Below, one piece after another: positions 44,711-54,454 of a stretch of 64,000 bases of DNA. A model generated the notes under the pieces. The model was given only the letters and a program-made list of their open reading frames with translations. It did not search any database and had not been told where the DNA came from. Numbering within the stretch: position 1 is the stretch's first letter; every line of letters starts with the position of its first letter. The stretch covers positions 3,224,001 through 3,288,000 of the forward strand of contig CP087563.1 of assembly GCA_020974905.1 (NCBI GenBank), in the 5' to 3' direction. This DNA is from Planctomycetes bacterium syqfu (GTDB taxonomy: Bacteria; Planctomycetota; Phycisphaerae; Phycisphaerales; Phycisphaeraceae). The translations under genes and the position numbers were made by a program.

Positions 44711-45970
44711 ATGACCCACTCCCCGCACACAGACCGATCCCGCCTCAAGGTCGCCATGATGCAGGATGGCTCGCGACGTGCCTACGCATTGCCCATCGCA
44801 TTACACAAGGCGGGCGCGCTGCAGGTCATGTACACCGACTGGTATGACCGATCCGGTTCACTGGACAATCTGCTTGCTACACTGATCTCACCTTTCATGA
44901 GTCGCGCGGTGAGTAAACTCCGAACGCGCAAGTCAGACGACCTGACAGGTGCACCGATCTGCTCCTGGCCGATCACCACACTGCGCAATCGACGTCTCAG
45001 TAAAGTCTATGACTCCGAAGCTCAGTTCTTTCTGGAAGTCGCCAAACGCGACCGCGCGCTGATCAACAAACACAACTTCCACAACGCCAACATGCTCCTG
45101 GGCTGTATCCGAAATTTACATCCGGATTTGATTGCAGACGCTCATGCCAAAGGTATCATCACCGTCGGTGATCAAATCATTGCACCGGCAGCAGAGGAAA
45201 TCGAACAAGCCAAGCGACAATCCCAACGCTGGCCGGATTGGCAACCGGATGTCATTGAGAAAAATGTCCGCGCGTTCGTGGACTTTGAAGAACAGTCCTG
45301 GGCGAATCTGGACCACATCCTGAGTATGTCCGAGTACGTCAAGCAGTCACTGATTAAACACGGTGTCGATGAAAGTCGCATCACGCTGCTGCCTTACCCC
45401 ATGGACATGTCAGCCTACAATCCGCCGGACCGCTCGACACGTCCCAAGGACCGTCCGATCCGCGTGGGCTTTGTCGGCGCGATCAATCTCCGTAAAGGTG
45501 CGCCGGAGTTTCTTGAAACGGCCAAGCGATTCGACAAGCGTGTCGCCGAGTTTGTCATGGTCGGTGCCAATCATCTCAACCCCGACAAACTCGCAGCCTA
45601 TCAAGACCACGTCACCTTCACCGGCAAGTTACCGTTGACAAAAGTCCGCGAAAAACTCGGGGAATTCGACATTTTCTTCTTCCCAACCACATGCGAAGGC
45701 TCGGCTGGCAGTGTTCTTGAAGCCATGGCCATGGGCTTACCCATCGTCACCACACTCAATGCCGGCTCACAGGTACGCGATGGCAAAGAGGGCTTGATTG
45801 TTTCCTGTGGCGACATGGATGGTTATCATGAAGCCATCAGCAAACTCATTGCAGAACCCAACACGCGATTGGCCATGGGCAATGCCGCACGTGACCGGGC
45901 AATGACGTTTGACATGACCTGGTATCAGGACGCACTGGTCAGTACTTTGGAGGCATTCCTGCACGCATGA
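44711..45970 (+). CDS. glycosyltransferase family 4 protein
   Basis: A 419-residue GT-B enzyme. An N-terminal domain (DGSRRAYALPIALHKAGALQ) precedes the C-terminal donor-binding half, with IRVGFVGAINLRKGAPEFLE and FDIFFFPTTCEGSAGSVLEA, where the two conserved Glu residues occur. It probably adds one sugar in building the polysaccharide polymerised by the product of the upstream gene. The start has no clear ribosome site, and a later Met (MMQDG) is possible. The stop overlaps the next start by four bases (ATGA at 45967-45970), so the two are translationally coupled. Confidence 0.9.
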   Translation: MTHSPHTDRSRLKVAMMQDGSRRAYALPIALHKAGALQVMYTDWYDRSGSLDNLLATLISPFMSRAVSKLRTRKSDDLTGAPICSWPITTLRNRRLSKVYDSEAQFFLEVAKRDRALINKHNFHNANMLLGCIRNLHPDLIADAHAKGIITVGDQIIAPAAEEIEQAKRQSQRWPDWQPDVIEKNVRAFVDFEEQSWANLDHILSMSEYVKQSLIKHGVDESRITLLPYPMDMSAYNPPDRSTRPKDRPIRVGFVGAINLRKGAPEFLETAKRFDKRVAEFVMVGANHLNPDKLAAYQDHVTFTGKLPLTKVREKLGEFDIFFFPTTCEGSAGSVLEAMAMGLPIVTTLNAGSQVRDGKEGLIVSCGDMDGYHEAISKLIAEPNTRLAMGNAARDRAMTFDMTWYQDALVSTLEAFLHA

Positions 45971-47196
45971 AATTGTTGTTCATCAACCAGTACTACTGGC
46001 CGGATATGGCTGCGACTTCACAGATGATGACCGATCTGTGCCCAAGACTGGTGCGTGCTGGACATGAAGTGCATGTGCTCTGCTCATTGGGTCAATACGA
46101 CGACGGCACCGGCACCCCCGGAAGCCCCGCCCCCAAATACGAAGTCGTCGATGGCGTGCATATCCATCGCGTCAAGGCCACCGGCTTCGGTAAAAAAAGC
46201 ATGTTCGGCCGCGTGATCGACTATTTGAGTTTTCACCTGATCGTCGGACTGCATACGCTGCTCAGTGGTTGGAAATATGGTGCGATCATCACACTCACCA
46301 CGCCACCCCTCATCGGACTCTATGCCACGTTCGTCAAATGGATCATGGGCACCAAACATGTCTGCTGGGTGATGGACCTGCACCCGGACTGTGAATTTGA
46401 GTTAGGCGTCTTTAAACGTGATGCGATCCTGCCCCGCTTTTTCGACTTCCTCAACGGCATGCATTTCCGGCATGCTGACCGCTGCGTCGTGCTCGGTTCC
46501 TGCATGGCGGATCGTTTGCGAAACAAAAAAGTCAAAGACTGTCGCCTGATTCAAATCCCGGTATGGGGACATCAACTTGAAGAAGCAGACCCCGCCCCCC
46601 TGCGCGAAGAACTGGGTTTGACGGGTAAAACCGTGCTGATGTACTCAGGCAATGCAGGCTTGATCCACACCTTCGACGCACTCTGTGAAGCAGCCTTGCA
46701 GTTGCGCGACAACGACCAATACGTCTTCCTGTTTGTCGGCGGTGGCAAACGCATTGACCAGATCAAAGCATTCGCTCAAGAACATCAATTAACCAACATC
46801 ATCGTGCGGGGCTACTTCCCACGCGAGCAGTTGGCCCAATCCCTGCGCTTGGCCGACGCCCATCTGATCACACTCCGAGATGGCATGGAAGGTGTTGCCG
46901 TGCCATGCAAACTCTATGGCATTATGGCAGCCTCCAAACCCTGCATCTTCATCGGCCCGCAAAACTGCGAAACCGCCCAGACCATCAGTCAGTACGATGC
47001 AGGCGACATCATCAAAACCAATGATGTCACCAAGCTGAAACAAACAATCCAGAGTTTAGGACAGGACACCGAACGCTGGGAACAACGCGGCAAGAACGCC
47101 TGCAACGGCTATCACGCTGAGTTCAATGCCGACCACTGTGCGCATCTGTGGTTTAACGTGATCTATGAAATCGACCCCAATCTCAGCAAGCATTGA
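45967..47196 (+). CDS. glycosyltransferase family 4 protein (WcaI-like)
   Basis: A 409-residue GT-B enzyme beginning MKLLFINQYYWPDMAATSQ, the start typical of WcaI/colanic-acid-type transferases. The C-terminal half contains VLMYSGNAGLIHTFDALCEA, FLFVGGGKRIDQ and GVAVPCKLYGIMAASKPCIF, with P-x-K-x-Y as a donor-site signature. It acts on a membrane-linked acceptor in exopolysaccharide synthesis. Its start overlaps the stop of the previous glycosyltransferase gene. It ends 32 bases before the convergent stop of a membrane glycosyltransferase gene. Confidence 0.92.
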   Translation: MKLLFINQYYWPDMAATSQMMTDLCPRLVRAGHEVHVLCSLGQYDDGTGTPGSPAPKYEVVDGVHIHRVKATGFGKKSMFGRVIDYLSFHLIVGLHTLLSGWKYGAIITLTTPPLIGLYATFVKWIMGTKHVCWVMDLHPDCEFELGVFKRDAILPRFFDFLNGMHFRHADRCVVLGSCMADRLRNKKVKDCRLIQIPVWGHQLEEADPAPLREELGLTGKTVLMYSGNAGLIHTFDALCEAALQLRDNDQYVFLFVGGGKRIDQIKAFAQEHQLTNIIVRGYFPREQLAQSLRLADAHLITLRDGMEGVAVPCKLYGIMAASKPCIFIGPQNCETAQTISQYDAGDIIKTNDVTKLKQTIQSLGQDTERWEQRGKNACNGYHAEFNADHCAHLWFNVIYEIDPNLSKH

Positions 47197-47228
47197 CCCG
47201 TATTTAGCCGCGTTGCCTGCGACGTGTT

Positions 47229-48626
47229 TTACTCTTGGATCATCGGTCTATCCCGAATATCAAGCATATTCTCAGGCTTGGCCAACGGTTCAAAAATCTG
47301 CAGCAAGCGCACTTCGCGCATCATCACCTGATCCATTTCCACCGGCAGACCATTATCCAGGGCGTAGCGATAGGTCATTTTCGCAGACCCGTTGCCATAG
47401 ACTTCGCTGAATTGCCTTCCTGCCAGCGAGATCCGGGTGCTGAAGATCAGCGCGACAACACCCAGCCCGACAACGCCCAGCATGTACGCTCCAATGGCAA
47501 AACGAAGCCTGGGCAAACGAACCTGTATCTGGCTCAACGCAACCCACATCATAAGCCCGATCACCGGCAACATGGGGATCCAGAACCGCGCATCGAAATA
47601 GGGCCAACAAAGCATCATGCACGTATAGCTCAGCATATACCAGGAAACCGGGCGTAACATCGGATGTCGCAACAACACGAAAGAGCCACGAATCAAAAGT
47701 AACCATGTCAATACACCAGCAGCGTAAAACACAGGTGATAAATGCGGCAATCTGGTCCAGGGGACATTACAGAAAATCTCCCCCATCTCGATGAGTCGGA
47801 ATTTAAGCGTATGCACCATGTGCATCAGTAAACCATCACGTTCGATTGCAACGATCAGATTCTGGAAATAACTGCTCGAATCCATGAATTGTGATTTAAA
47901 CCACGCCGACTGAATCAGAAGATTCATCGGGTAAATCCCAAGCAATACCAACACGGCCAGACCAATGATTAACTTGCCTTGATGCTTGACCAACCTGCCA
48001 GTTAATCTGGCATGTTCGGGGTGAATCAGCAGACACATGCCCAGCACAGGCAATAATGCCACGCCCGTTGTCCGACACATCAACGCCATCCCCGTCAGAA
48101 GCACAGAGGCTGCATACCAACCCCATTTGCAGATTCCCTTTGCCCGACAGAACAGGCACATCAGGTGGACCGTCAACATGGACAGCCCCATGTATACCGT
48201 ATCCGTCAGTGGGATGGTGATATGCTTGACCAGGACCCAGGAACTGAGCACAAAGATCATCACCAGCATAGACCATGATCTGCTCAGAGCCTGTAAACAC
48301 CAGTGATAAAGCACCCCAAGTCCGATGGCCAAACTCAGCAGATTCAAAAGGACAAGTGAATGGGAATTGGCAATACCCAATTGCAGCATGCTCTTGATGA
48401 TCCACGGATAAGCCGGCGGGAATTGATCGGCTTTGCCATCAACAAGAAAGCCCTGACCTTGATGAGCAGAGACGGCCATGGATAACAGTCGGTAAGAATC
48501 CGTGTTGATACGCAGCGGTGATAATGCCTGAATGAGATATACAACAGACAACAACACGATCCAAGCTGCGAGCAACCGTCGCAAGGATGCATTGTCTTTG
48601 CCCGGCTGTAAGCAGTTCTGATCCAT
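47229..48626 (-). CDS. ArnT/PMT-like membrane glycosyltransferase
   Basis: A 465-residue protein with about 11 membrane helices. An N-terminal acidic loop after the first helix (LRINTDSYRLLSMAVSAHQG) and a FPPAYPWI motif resemble GT-C enzymes such as ArnT and mannosyltransferases, where the acidic residue binds the sugar-lipid donor. It would transfer a sugar from a polyprenyl carrier to a target outside the cytoplasm. The acceptor is unknown. The gene runs opposite to the polysaccharide operon and converges with it. It starts 163 bases from the terminator of the SPFH operon. Confidence 0.78.
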   Translation of the reverse strand: MDQNCLQPGKDNASLRRLLAAWIVLLSVVYLIQALSPLRINTDSYRLLSMAVSAHQGQGFLVDGKADQFPPAYPWIIKSMLQLGIANSHSLVLLNLLSLAIGLGVLYHWCLQALSRSWSMLVMIFVLSSWVLVKHITIPLTDTVYMGLSMLTVHLMCLFCRAKGICKWGWYAASVLLTGMALMCRTTGVALLPVLGMCLLIHPEHARLTGRLVKHQGKLIIGLAVLVLLGIYPMNLLIQSAWFKSQFMDSSSYFQNLIVAIERDGLLMHMVHTLKFRLIEMGEIFCNVPWTRLPHLSPVFYAAGVLTWLLLIRGSFVLLRHPMLRPVSWYMLSYTCMMLCWPYFDARFWIPMLPVIGLMMWVALSQIQVRLPRLRFAIGAYMLGVVGLGVVALIFSTRISLAGRQFSEVYGNGSAKMTYRYALDNGLPVEMDQVMMREVRLLQIFEPLAKPENMLDIRDRPMIQE

Positions 48627-48717
48627 CAGTGCATTCCCCGTTAGACGCGCACGACACCATGCATTTTATCGGGCATTTATTCCCAGGACATAAATGAGAC
48701 CGATTATCACCTATACA

Positions 48718-48758
48718 CGAAAAAAAACGCAGGAACAAAGCGAACTTCATTCCTGCGT
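48718..48758 (-). terminator. intrinsic terminator of the SPFH operon
   Basis: On the minus strand, ACGCAGGAA (48758-48750) pairs perfectly with TTCCTGCGT (48735-48727), followed by TTTTTTTT. It lies about 30 bases past the stop of the gene at 48790. Confidence 0.92.
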
Positions 48759-48789
48759 CATCGTGTATTTCATCAAGCCCAGCTGTGGA

Positions 48790-50370
48790 TCATTTTTTAT
48801 CCTTGATCATCTTGCCCATGACCGCCGGGGCAAACTCCTTGAGGTCCGTCCAGAAGGTCCCTTCGCCGGCGTAGATGAGTTTGAGCTTCACATGTTCAGG
48901 TAAATTCGATGCAAAAATCCAGCGGTTATAGGCTTCAGGTGTTCCGAATGCAGCAACGGCGAGTTTGAACTTCTGAGCACGTGCTTCGGCGGAAAGCTTC
49001 TCGGATTCGGCGTTGGCCTGACCGATCACCACCGTCGCCTGGGCCTGAAGCTCGGCAACCTTGCGGTCAATCTCGGCAACCAGCTTGCCCGTCTGGGCAT
49101 GTGTTTCACCAACGGTCTTATGCCCATCGGCAATGGCGGCGGCAACCATCTTCTCAGTCTCTGCACGAATCTTCTCACGCTCAAGCTGGACTTTCTGTTC
49201 GGCTTCCTTGAGAAGCGCTTCCTCCCTGGCGGTGAGTTGTTCCTGATCACGCGTGAGCTTTAATTCATCGGCAACAAAGGCATTTTGAATCGGTTCGCGG
49301 ACTTCGCGTGGGATGTAGATGTGACGAACCAAACCATAAAGCAATGAAATATGTTTTTCCTCTAACACTGTTTCGAACGCCTTGGCCACTTCGTTCTGGA
49401 ACTTCTGCCGATCCTCGCCGACCAGCAAATCCACCGCAGCATGTGACGAACCGTTATTACGGCAGATACTTTCAATCTGAGGTAAAACGACCTTGTCCTG
49501 CACCGCTGAAACATTACCAAACGTGCGGATGATGTCCGGCGCGGCAACGGGCATCACACCCCAGATCGCGGTGTAGTCCATGTGAATATCAAAGCCGTCA
49601 TTGGAAGGGAAGTTAATCCCGGACTTCACGTTCTTGATCATCGGTTCACCAGCTTCGTCCAATCGGACATGGCCTTGTCGGTCAATATCTTTTTCAACTG
49701 CAACCGAAGCGACGCGATAACCGATTTCGATGATGTCGACCTGCTGCTCCTTGGTGTTGATCGGATAGATGCCCGGGGGCAGGACCTGATCCTGAATACC
49801 GGCCTGGGCACCGGTCAACGGATTGGATGCCAGGTTGGTCACCACGCCGACATAGCCTGTTGGAATGTGGACCCAACCCGAATGTTTGATCTGGCCCCCC
49901 ACACGTTCCTTGACGGTTTGGATGACATTAAATTCGTATGCGTAGGGATTGACGCGATAACGACCGGGACCGAAGACTTTTCGGAGAATGCCTTTGAACT
50001 GGGTCTTGCCCAGATCACCGTCAACAAGGTATTGGCCTTCAGGCAGATCGTTACCGAGCATGGATCGGACAACCGCCACCTCGCCGGGTTTGATGATCTG
50101 ATCAGGCACCACGGTCCGTTCCCACCAGATGGGACAATAAAAGTGACGCCCGGGTCCACGAAGATTGGCCAGAATACCGATCTCCCCTTCCTTGGCGAAG
50201 TGTCCGGGCTGAGCTGTATTACGATCACCGAAAATAAGCGGTCCCTTGTAACGCAGCAGTAACGAGTAATTCACCGGCACGTAAACACGATTGACCGTCC
50301 AGGCGAATGCCAGGAATCCAATCGTACCGATCAGTGCCAGTACCACGATGATTTTGATTGCTTTGAACAT
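48790..50370 (-). CDS. SPFH/band 7 domain protein, second of tandem pair
   Basis: A 526-residue protein starting at 50370 after GGAGAG. One N-terminal membrane helix (IIVVLALIGTIGFLAFAW) anchors it. A beta-rich part and an SPFH domain follow (about residues 150-340). A charged coiled coil comes next (TARE to VQLEREKIRAETEKMVAAAI). The end (WIFASNLPEHVKLKLIYAGE) resembles the C-terminus of flotillin/prohibitin-like proteins, which form large ring assemblies in membranes. It is the paralogue of the upstream gene product. The two probably form one hetero-oligomeric complex. Their client is not known. Confidence 0.88.
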   Translation of the reverse strand: MFKAIKIIVVLALIGTIGFLAFAWTVNRVYVPVNYSLLLRYKGPLIFGDRNTAQPGHFAKEGEIGILANLRGPGRHFYCPIWWERTVVPDQIIKPGEVAVVRSMLGNDLPEGQYLVDGDLGKTQFKGILRKVFGPGRYRVNPYAYEFNVIQTVKERVGGQIKHSGWVHIPTGYVGVVTNLASNPLTGAQAGIQDQVLPPGIYPINTKEQQVDIIEIGYRVASVAVEKDIDRQGHVRLDEAGEPMIKNVKSGINFPSNDGFDIHMDYTAIWGVMPVAAPDIIRTFGNVSAVQDKVVLPQIESICRNNGSSHAAVDLLVGEDRQKFQNEVAKAFETVLEEKHISLLYGLVRHIYIPREVREPIQNAFVADELKLTRDQEQLTAREEALLKEAEQKVQLEREKIRAETEKMVAAAIADGHKTVGETHAQTGKLVAEIDRKVAELQAQATVVIGQANAESEKLSAEARAQKFKLAVAAFGTPEAYNRWIFASNLPEHVKLKLIYAGEGTFWTDLKEFAPAVMGKMIKDKK

Positions 50371-50417
50371 GTATCTCTCCATCCGTCGATCAGAAGTCCG
50401 ACGGCTTTGTGATTGAT

Positions 50418-52022
50418 TTATTGTGCAGGCTTGGAAACGGACTGATCCTGAAGCGATTTGAAGACATCCATCATCGGCGAATCGGCGGTGTTGACCATGA
50501 TGTTGTCATAACCGGGCGCCATCGCGCGATAGAGGATGTACCGGGCAAAGGCGTTGCCATCACCACCAAAGGCGGCAACGGACTCGCGCCAACCGGCGGC
50601 TTCGGCCTCGTTCTGGAACACAATCACATCCGCATCGGCTTTACCACGCGCAACAATGGCGGCCGCTTCGTCTTTGGCGGCTTCGAGTTTGAACTGAGCA
50701 ACGCCCAGTGTTTCGTTGGCCTTGGTCACTGCGACTTCCTGTTCACGTTTGGCCTGTACCGTCATGGTGACCACTTCCTGATCCGCCTGAACGAGTAACT
50801 TGCTGCGATTGACCAGTTCCTTTTCGACTGCCAGTTTCATTTCCGATTGTTGCTGTAGAATCTGTTGCTTGAACTGATTGAGTTGCTGGCGGGCGACTTC
50901 ACGTTTACGCACAGGTTCGGCAATTCGCTGCGGCGGATTGATCTCGGTGATCAAAGCCTGAATGATTTCGATGCCCAATGGATCGCAGGCCTGGCGCATG
51001 GCTTTCTGGAATTCGTTCTGGAATTTGATGCGTGTTTCACCGCCAATAAAATCCCGGCCGGAGTTGTTGGAACCCAGTAGGCGACAGAAGCTTCGCGCGT
51101 TGGGCATGATGATTTTGTTGCGGATCTCCTCATCGATGCGTTCACCGTTTTTGTCATCATTACTTGCATCGTTGTAGATCACGAAGACTTCCGCAGCATG
51201 TTCGGGCTTGACGCGAAATTCGATAATCCCGTCAAGACTGACCCAAAAGCCATCCTTCGAGGGAAAGCCCATGTCTTCCAGGTCCGCCAGGTTAAAGCGT
51301 TGGCTGCGACAATCCACCAGTGAAACATGCGTCACATACGGATTGACATACACTGTCCCCGGATTGTACGTCGTCGCTTGAACACCACGCGTATCAGGTT
51401 CTATGGAAACAGGCACGTTGGGATTCCTGGGCATCGGCGCAGAGAGCAATGTCTTAACCCCCTTGTAGCCGGCAGGAACGATCACCGGATCGTGAAGCTC
51501 GATCTTTTCCAGATACGGATTGATCGGATATCGACCGGGGCGCAAGACCTCAGGGACAATCCCCTTTTCGTTCTCATTGCGAGCAATGATCTGAGCATAT
51601 CCAAGATCGTCACCTTGCAGACGAATGCGCACACCCAGCTTGTTGTCAGGCACCTCAATCATGGGCACTACTTCCCAATCCCAGTGATAAGGATTGTAGA
51701 AGTAACGGCCTTCAGAGAGCACCTGCTTTTGAATGCCCTTGTGATCGGCATCGGGTGCCAGTTCCTGATGGTTTTCGATATCAAGCCCCGTCTTCTTGAT
51801 CAGCACGGCGATGTGTTTGGCGGGTACTTCAATGCGACAACTGGTATAGGCAAACCAGGCAAAAAGTGCGGCAAACAGAATCAGGAAAAAAAAGGAACCC
51901 AGACCGGTGTACAGCTTCCAGGGCTTTTTGCGCCCTGGGGGTGGTGTCTTCCACTGGATTTTGGGTTCCTGAGATTCGAAGGGTTTCTCAATGGAGAAAT
52001 CATCATTGTTGCTGTCGTTCAT
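50418..52022 (-). CDS. SPFH/band 7 domain protein, first of tandem pair
   Basis: A 534-residue protein starting at 52022 after GGGAGGCG. After a proline-rich, probably cytoplasmic N-terminus, one membrane helix (LGSFFFLILFAALFAWFAY) is followed by repeated GRYPINPYLEKIE and GTVYVNPYVTHVS motifs. An SPFH domain lies at about residues 220-380, then a coiled coil (KQQILQQQSEMKLAVEKELV). The gene is 47 bases upstream of the second SPFH gene and shares its direction. The similar GRY-x-x-NPY elements in both proteins show common ancestry. Probable function is organising a membrane microdomain or a ring around proteases. Confidence 0.88.
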   Translation of the reverse strand: MNDSNNDDFSIEKPFESQEPKIQWKTPPPGRKKPWKLYTGLGSFFFLILFAALFAWFAYTSCRIEVPAKHIAVLIKKTGLDIENHQELAPDADHKGIQKQVLSEGRYFYNPYHWDWEVVPMIEVPDNKLGVRIRLQGDDLGYAQIIARNENEKGIVPEVLRPGRYPINPYLEKIELHDPVIVPAGYKGVKTLLSAPMPRNPNVPVSIEPDTRGVQATTYNPGTVYVNPYVTHVSLVDCRSQRFNLADLEDMGFPSKDGFWVSLDGIIEFRVKPEHAAEVFVIYNDASNDDKNGERIDEEIRNKIIMPNARSFCRLLGSNNSGRDFIGGETRIKFQNEFQKAMRQACDPLGIEIIQALITEINPPQRIAEPVRKREVARQQLNQFKQQILQQQSEMKLAVEKELVNRSKLLVQADQEVVTMTVQAKREQEVAVTKANETLGVAQFKLEAAKDEAAAIVARGKADADVIVFQNEAEAAGWRESVAAFGGDGNAFARYILYRAMAPGYDNIMVNTADSPMMDVFKSLQDQSVSKPAQ

Positions 52023-52166
52023 GTCGCCTCCCATTTCAAGCATTGACGGCAGTATTCACAGCGACATTGTAACAGCCAGTCAAACACAGAACTGTGAATC
52101 GGCTATGCAATTCATGCGTAAATGGGATTGTGGGTTGGGTAGATCAAAAGACCTGGGTTACAGGCA

Positions 52167-54164
52167 TTAAATCACACGGATGAGAGGATGTTCAAGCCAG
52201 TGACGGACGTAGCGCGTGAACATGGCCGGATCGATGGGTTTGCACATGTAATCATCACAACCGGCATCCAGACATTTCTGCCGATCTCCCTGTAATGCAT
52301 GAGCCGTCAGGGCGACAATCGGATACTGATAGCCTTGCAGGCGCAACTGGCGTGTCGCGGAATAGCCATCCATCACCGGCATCTGCATATCCATGATCAC
52401 CAGGTCATAGGGTTGATCATTGAGATGCGACCGCATGGCCATATCCAGGGCAATCTGCCCATTGTCAGCCACATCCACTTGAATACTGATATGTTCAAGG
52501 AGTGTTCGAATCAGCTTCTGGATTTCCGGGGTGTCTTCTGCCACCAAGACGCGGATGCGTTTTCGCTTTTCAGGAAACTGCGGGACATGTTGGGCTTGGT
52601 TTGTTGACGCACCCGTGTTCTGCCGTTTCGAATCATGCATATCACATGGCAGATGTACCAACACCGTTGTGCCGATTGATGGTTGGCTGGTAATGCTGAG
52701 TTTGCCGCCCATGTATTCAATCAGTCGTTTGCATAAAGCCAACCCGGTTCCTGTCCCGCCATGGACACGTGTGATGGAATCATCACCCATCTTGAAAAGT
52801 TGGCCGGCTTGCCGGATCAGTTGGGATGACATGCCGATGCCGGTGTCTTTGATTTCAAAAATGAAGTATGCATCATCCTCTGTTTTATCGCAACGAAGTT
52901 GGACATGCCCCTCGTTGGTGAACTTGATGGCATTTTCGATCAGGTGATAGAAGACCGATTGCAGTCGCTGCCAATCCGCAATGACCTGATAATCTCGACC
53001 GGGTTCCAGGGACACGATGATTTGCAGTTGCTTGTCATTTGCCATGGGGGTGAACTGCTCGACGAGTTCATCCATCATTTCAGTCAAGGAGACCGGGGCC
53101 AAATCGAGCTTGATCTGATTGCATTCAATCTCTGTGAGTTGCAGCAGGTCATTGACGATTTTCAACAGATGCTGACCACTGCGGGTGATCGCTTCGACGG
53201 ATTGTTCCCTGACGGAATCCTCATCGAGCAGTTCTGCAAACCCGAGAATGGCAGTCAGCGGCGTTCGCAACTCATGGCTCATGTTCATGAGAAATCGCGT
53301 CTTGGCATGATTGAGTTGATCGGCAGTGGCTTTGGCCTCGATGAGTTTTTTCTCGTTACTTTCCAAACGTTGGGCCATCTGGTTGAAGGTGATTGCCAAC
53401 TGTCCCAGTTCATTGTCGGGAAAATCCTCGCTGAGCCGGCAGGCCAGATTGCCATCGCGTAACTGCCCGGTCGCATGTTTAAGTGACTTGATCGGATCAA
53501 CAATACGCCTGGGGATGATCAACAGCGCAAACAAAGACAGAACCATGATGCAAGCCATGATCATGCTGATGACTTTTTGAACATTGTCCGCCTGGGTCAG
53601 CAGGTTCTGCTGGTTGATTCTTGATATGGCAAACTCGTGATCAAAAACGGAGAAGCTGTTGATGATAATGCTGCGGATGGTGTTTTTACTGGGTGTGATC
53701 GCCATGTTGGCCTGATGCGGCGTTGTGATCCGACCCTCACGGATATCGGTGACAATTTCAAGCATTTCAAACTGATAGACGCTGACACTGGCTAACCATT
53801 TTTCAGCAATGAATACCTGCTGTGGATCATCACTGCTCTGACGGTACTCAGCGATACTGTGGGTCAAGGCATCCACCGTCGTTGACCAACGTACAAAATA
53901 GTCTTCAAACCGTTGGCGATCAGCCACATTGAGAAACATATCTTTTTCATACCGTCGGCATTGCAGTGTCTGTACGGAGATATGTGCCGTTGGACGGGTG
54001 AGTTTTTCGTGTTGAACAATTTGATGGTTGATAGCTTGTTGAATATGTGTCAGTGAGATGTAGCAGACAATCCCAAGTGTCAGACACATGACAAGCACCA
54101 CAAACATGGCCAGGCGCACCTGCCATGTCAAGCTGGTATTGGATAGTTTTCTTAAGACTTTCAA
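52167..54164 (-). CDS. hybrid sensor histidine kinase
   Basis: A 665-residue membrane kinase. Two membrane helices (VRLAMFVVLVMCLTLGIVCY near residue 20 and SMIMACIMVLSLFALLIIP near 200) frame a periplasmic sensor of about 160 residues, followed by HAMP (DPIKSLKHATGQLRDGNLAC). HisKA has an intact phosphoacceptor His in FLMNMSHELRTPLTAILGF. The ATPase domain has DTGIGMSSQL and GGTGTGLALCKRL. The C-terminal receiver has the Asp in DLVIMDMQMPVMDGYS and the Lys in DYMCKPIDP. It should autophosphorylate and relay to its own receiver. The cue and output partner are not in view. It has a real His box, in contrast to the fusion protein at 56869. Confidence 0.95.
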   Translation of the reverse strand: MKVLRKLSNTSLTWQVRLAMFVVLVMCLTLGIVCYISLTHIQQAINHQIVQHEKLTRPTAHISVQTLQCRRYEKDMFLNVADRQRFEDYFVRWSTTVDALTHSIAEYRQSSDDPQQVFIAEKWLASVSVYQFEMLEIVTDIREGRITTPHQANMAITPSKNTIRSIIINSFSVFDHEFAISRINQQNLLTQADNVQKVISMIMACIMVLSLFALLIIPRRIVDPIKSLKHATGQLRDGNLACRLSEDFPDNELGQLAITFNQMAQRLESNEKKLIEAKATADQLNHAKTRFLMNMSHELRTPLTAILGFAELLDEDSVREQSVEAITRSGQHLLKIVNDLLQLTEIECNQIKLDLAPVSLTEMMDELVEQFTPMANDKQLQIIVSLEPGRDYQVIADWQRLQSVFYHLIENAIKFTNEGHVQLRCDKTEDDAYFIFEIKDTGIGMSSQLIRQAGQLFKMGDDSITRVHGGTGTGLALCKRLIEYMGGKLSITSQPSIGTTVLVHLPCDMHDSKRQNTGASTNQAQHVPQFPEKRKRIRVLVAEDTPEIQKLIRTLLEHISIQVDVADNGQIALDMAMRSHLNDQPYDLVIMDMQMPVMDGYSATRQLRLQGYQYPIVALTAHALQGDRQKCLDAGCDDYMCKPIDPAMFTRYVRHWLEHPLIRVI

Positions 54165-54326
54165 TGCCTAATCATCCAATCCGTACGGAACCCACTGTGT
54201 TCTCATCGACCTGATCGGGGCTGTGCATAAGCGAATGAATTGTCCTGAAGGGTGAAAAACTCGCGTAAAAATCCCTGTATTTGTCAATGCAGACCAATAA
54301 CCATGACAAAGACCGCATAACAAGCC

Positions 54327-54354
54327 TTTACATTCTCAAAACAGTGTCTAAATT
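54327..54354 (+). promoter_or_regulatory. candidate promoter of acs
   Basis: TTTACA (54327-54332), 16-base spacer, TAAATT (54349-54354), about 90 bases before the acs start. The match is moderate, so the call is tentative. Confidence 0.4.
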
Positions 54355-54454
54355 AACCGCATGGGGATTGCTTTCTCACCCGCCAATAGAAGCAATCATC
54401 AGACACCCTTTCTTTTTTCCAATTGGCACGCATGACAATCAAGGAGACGTTTTA

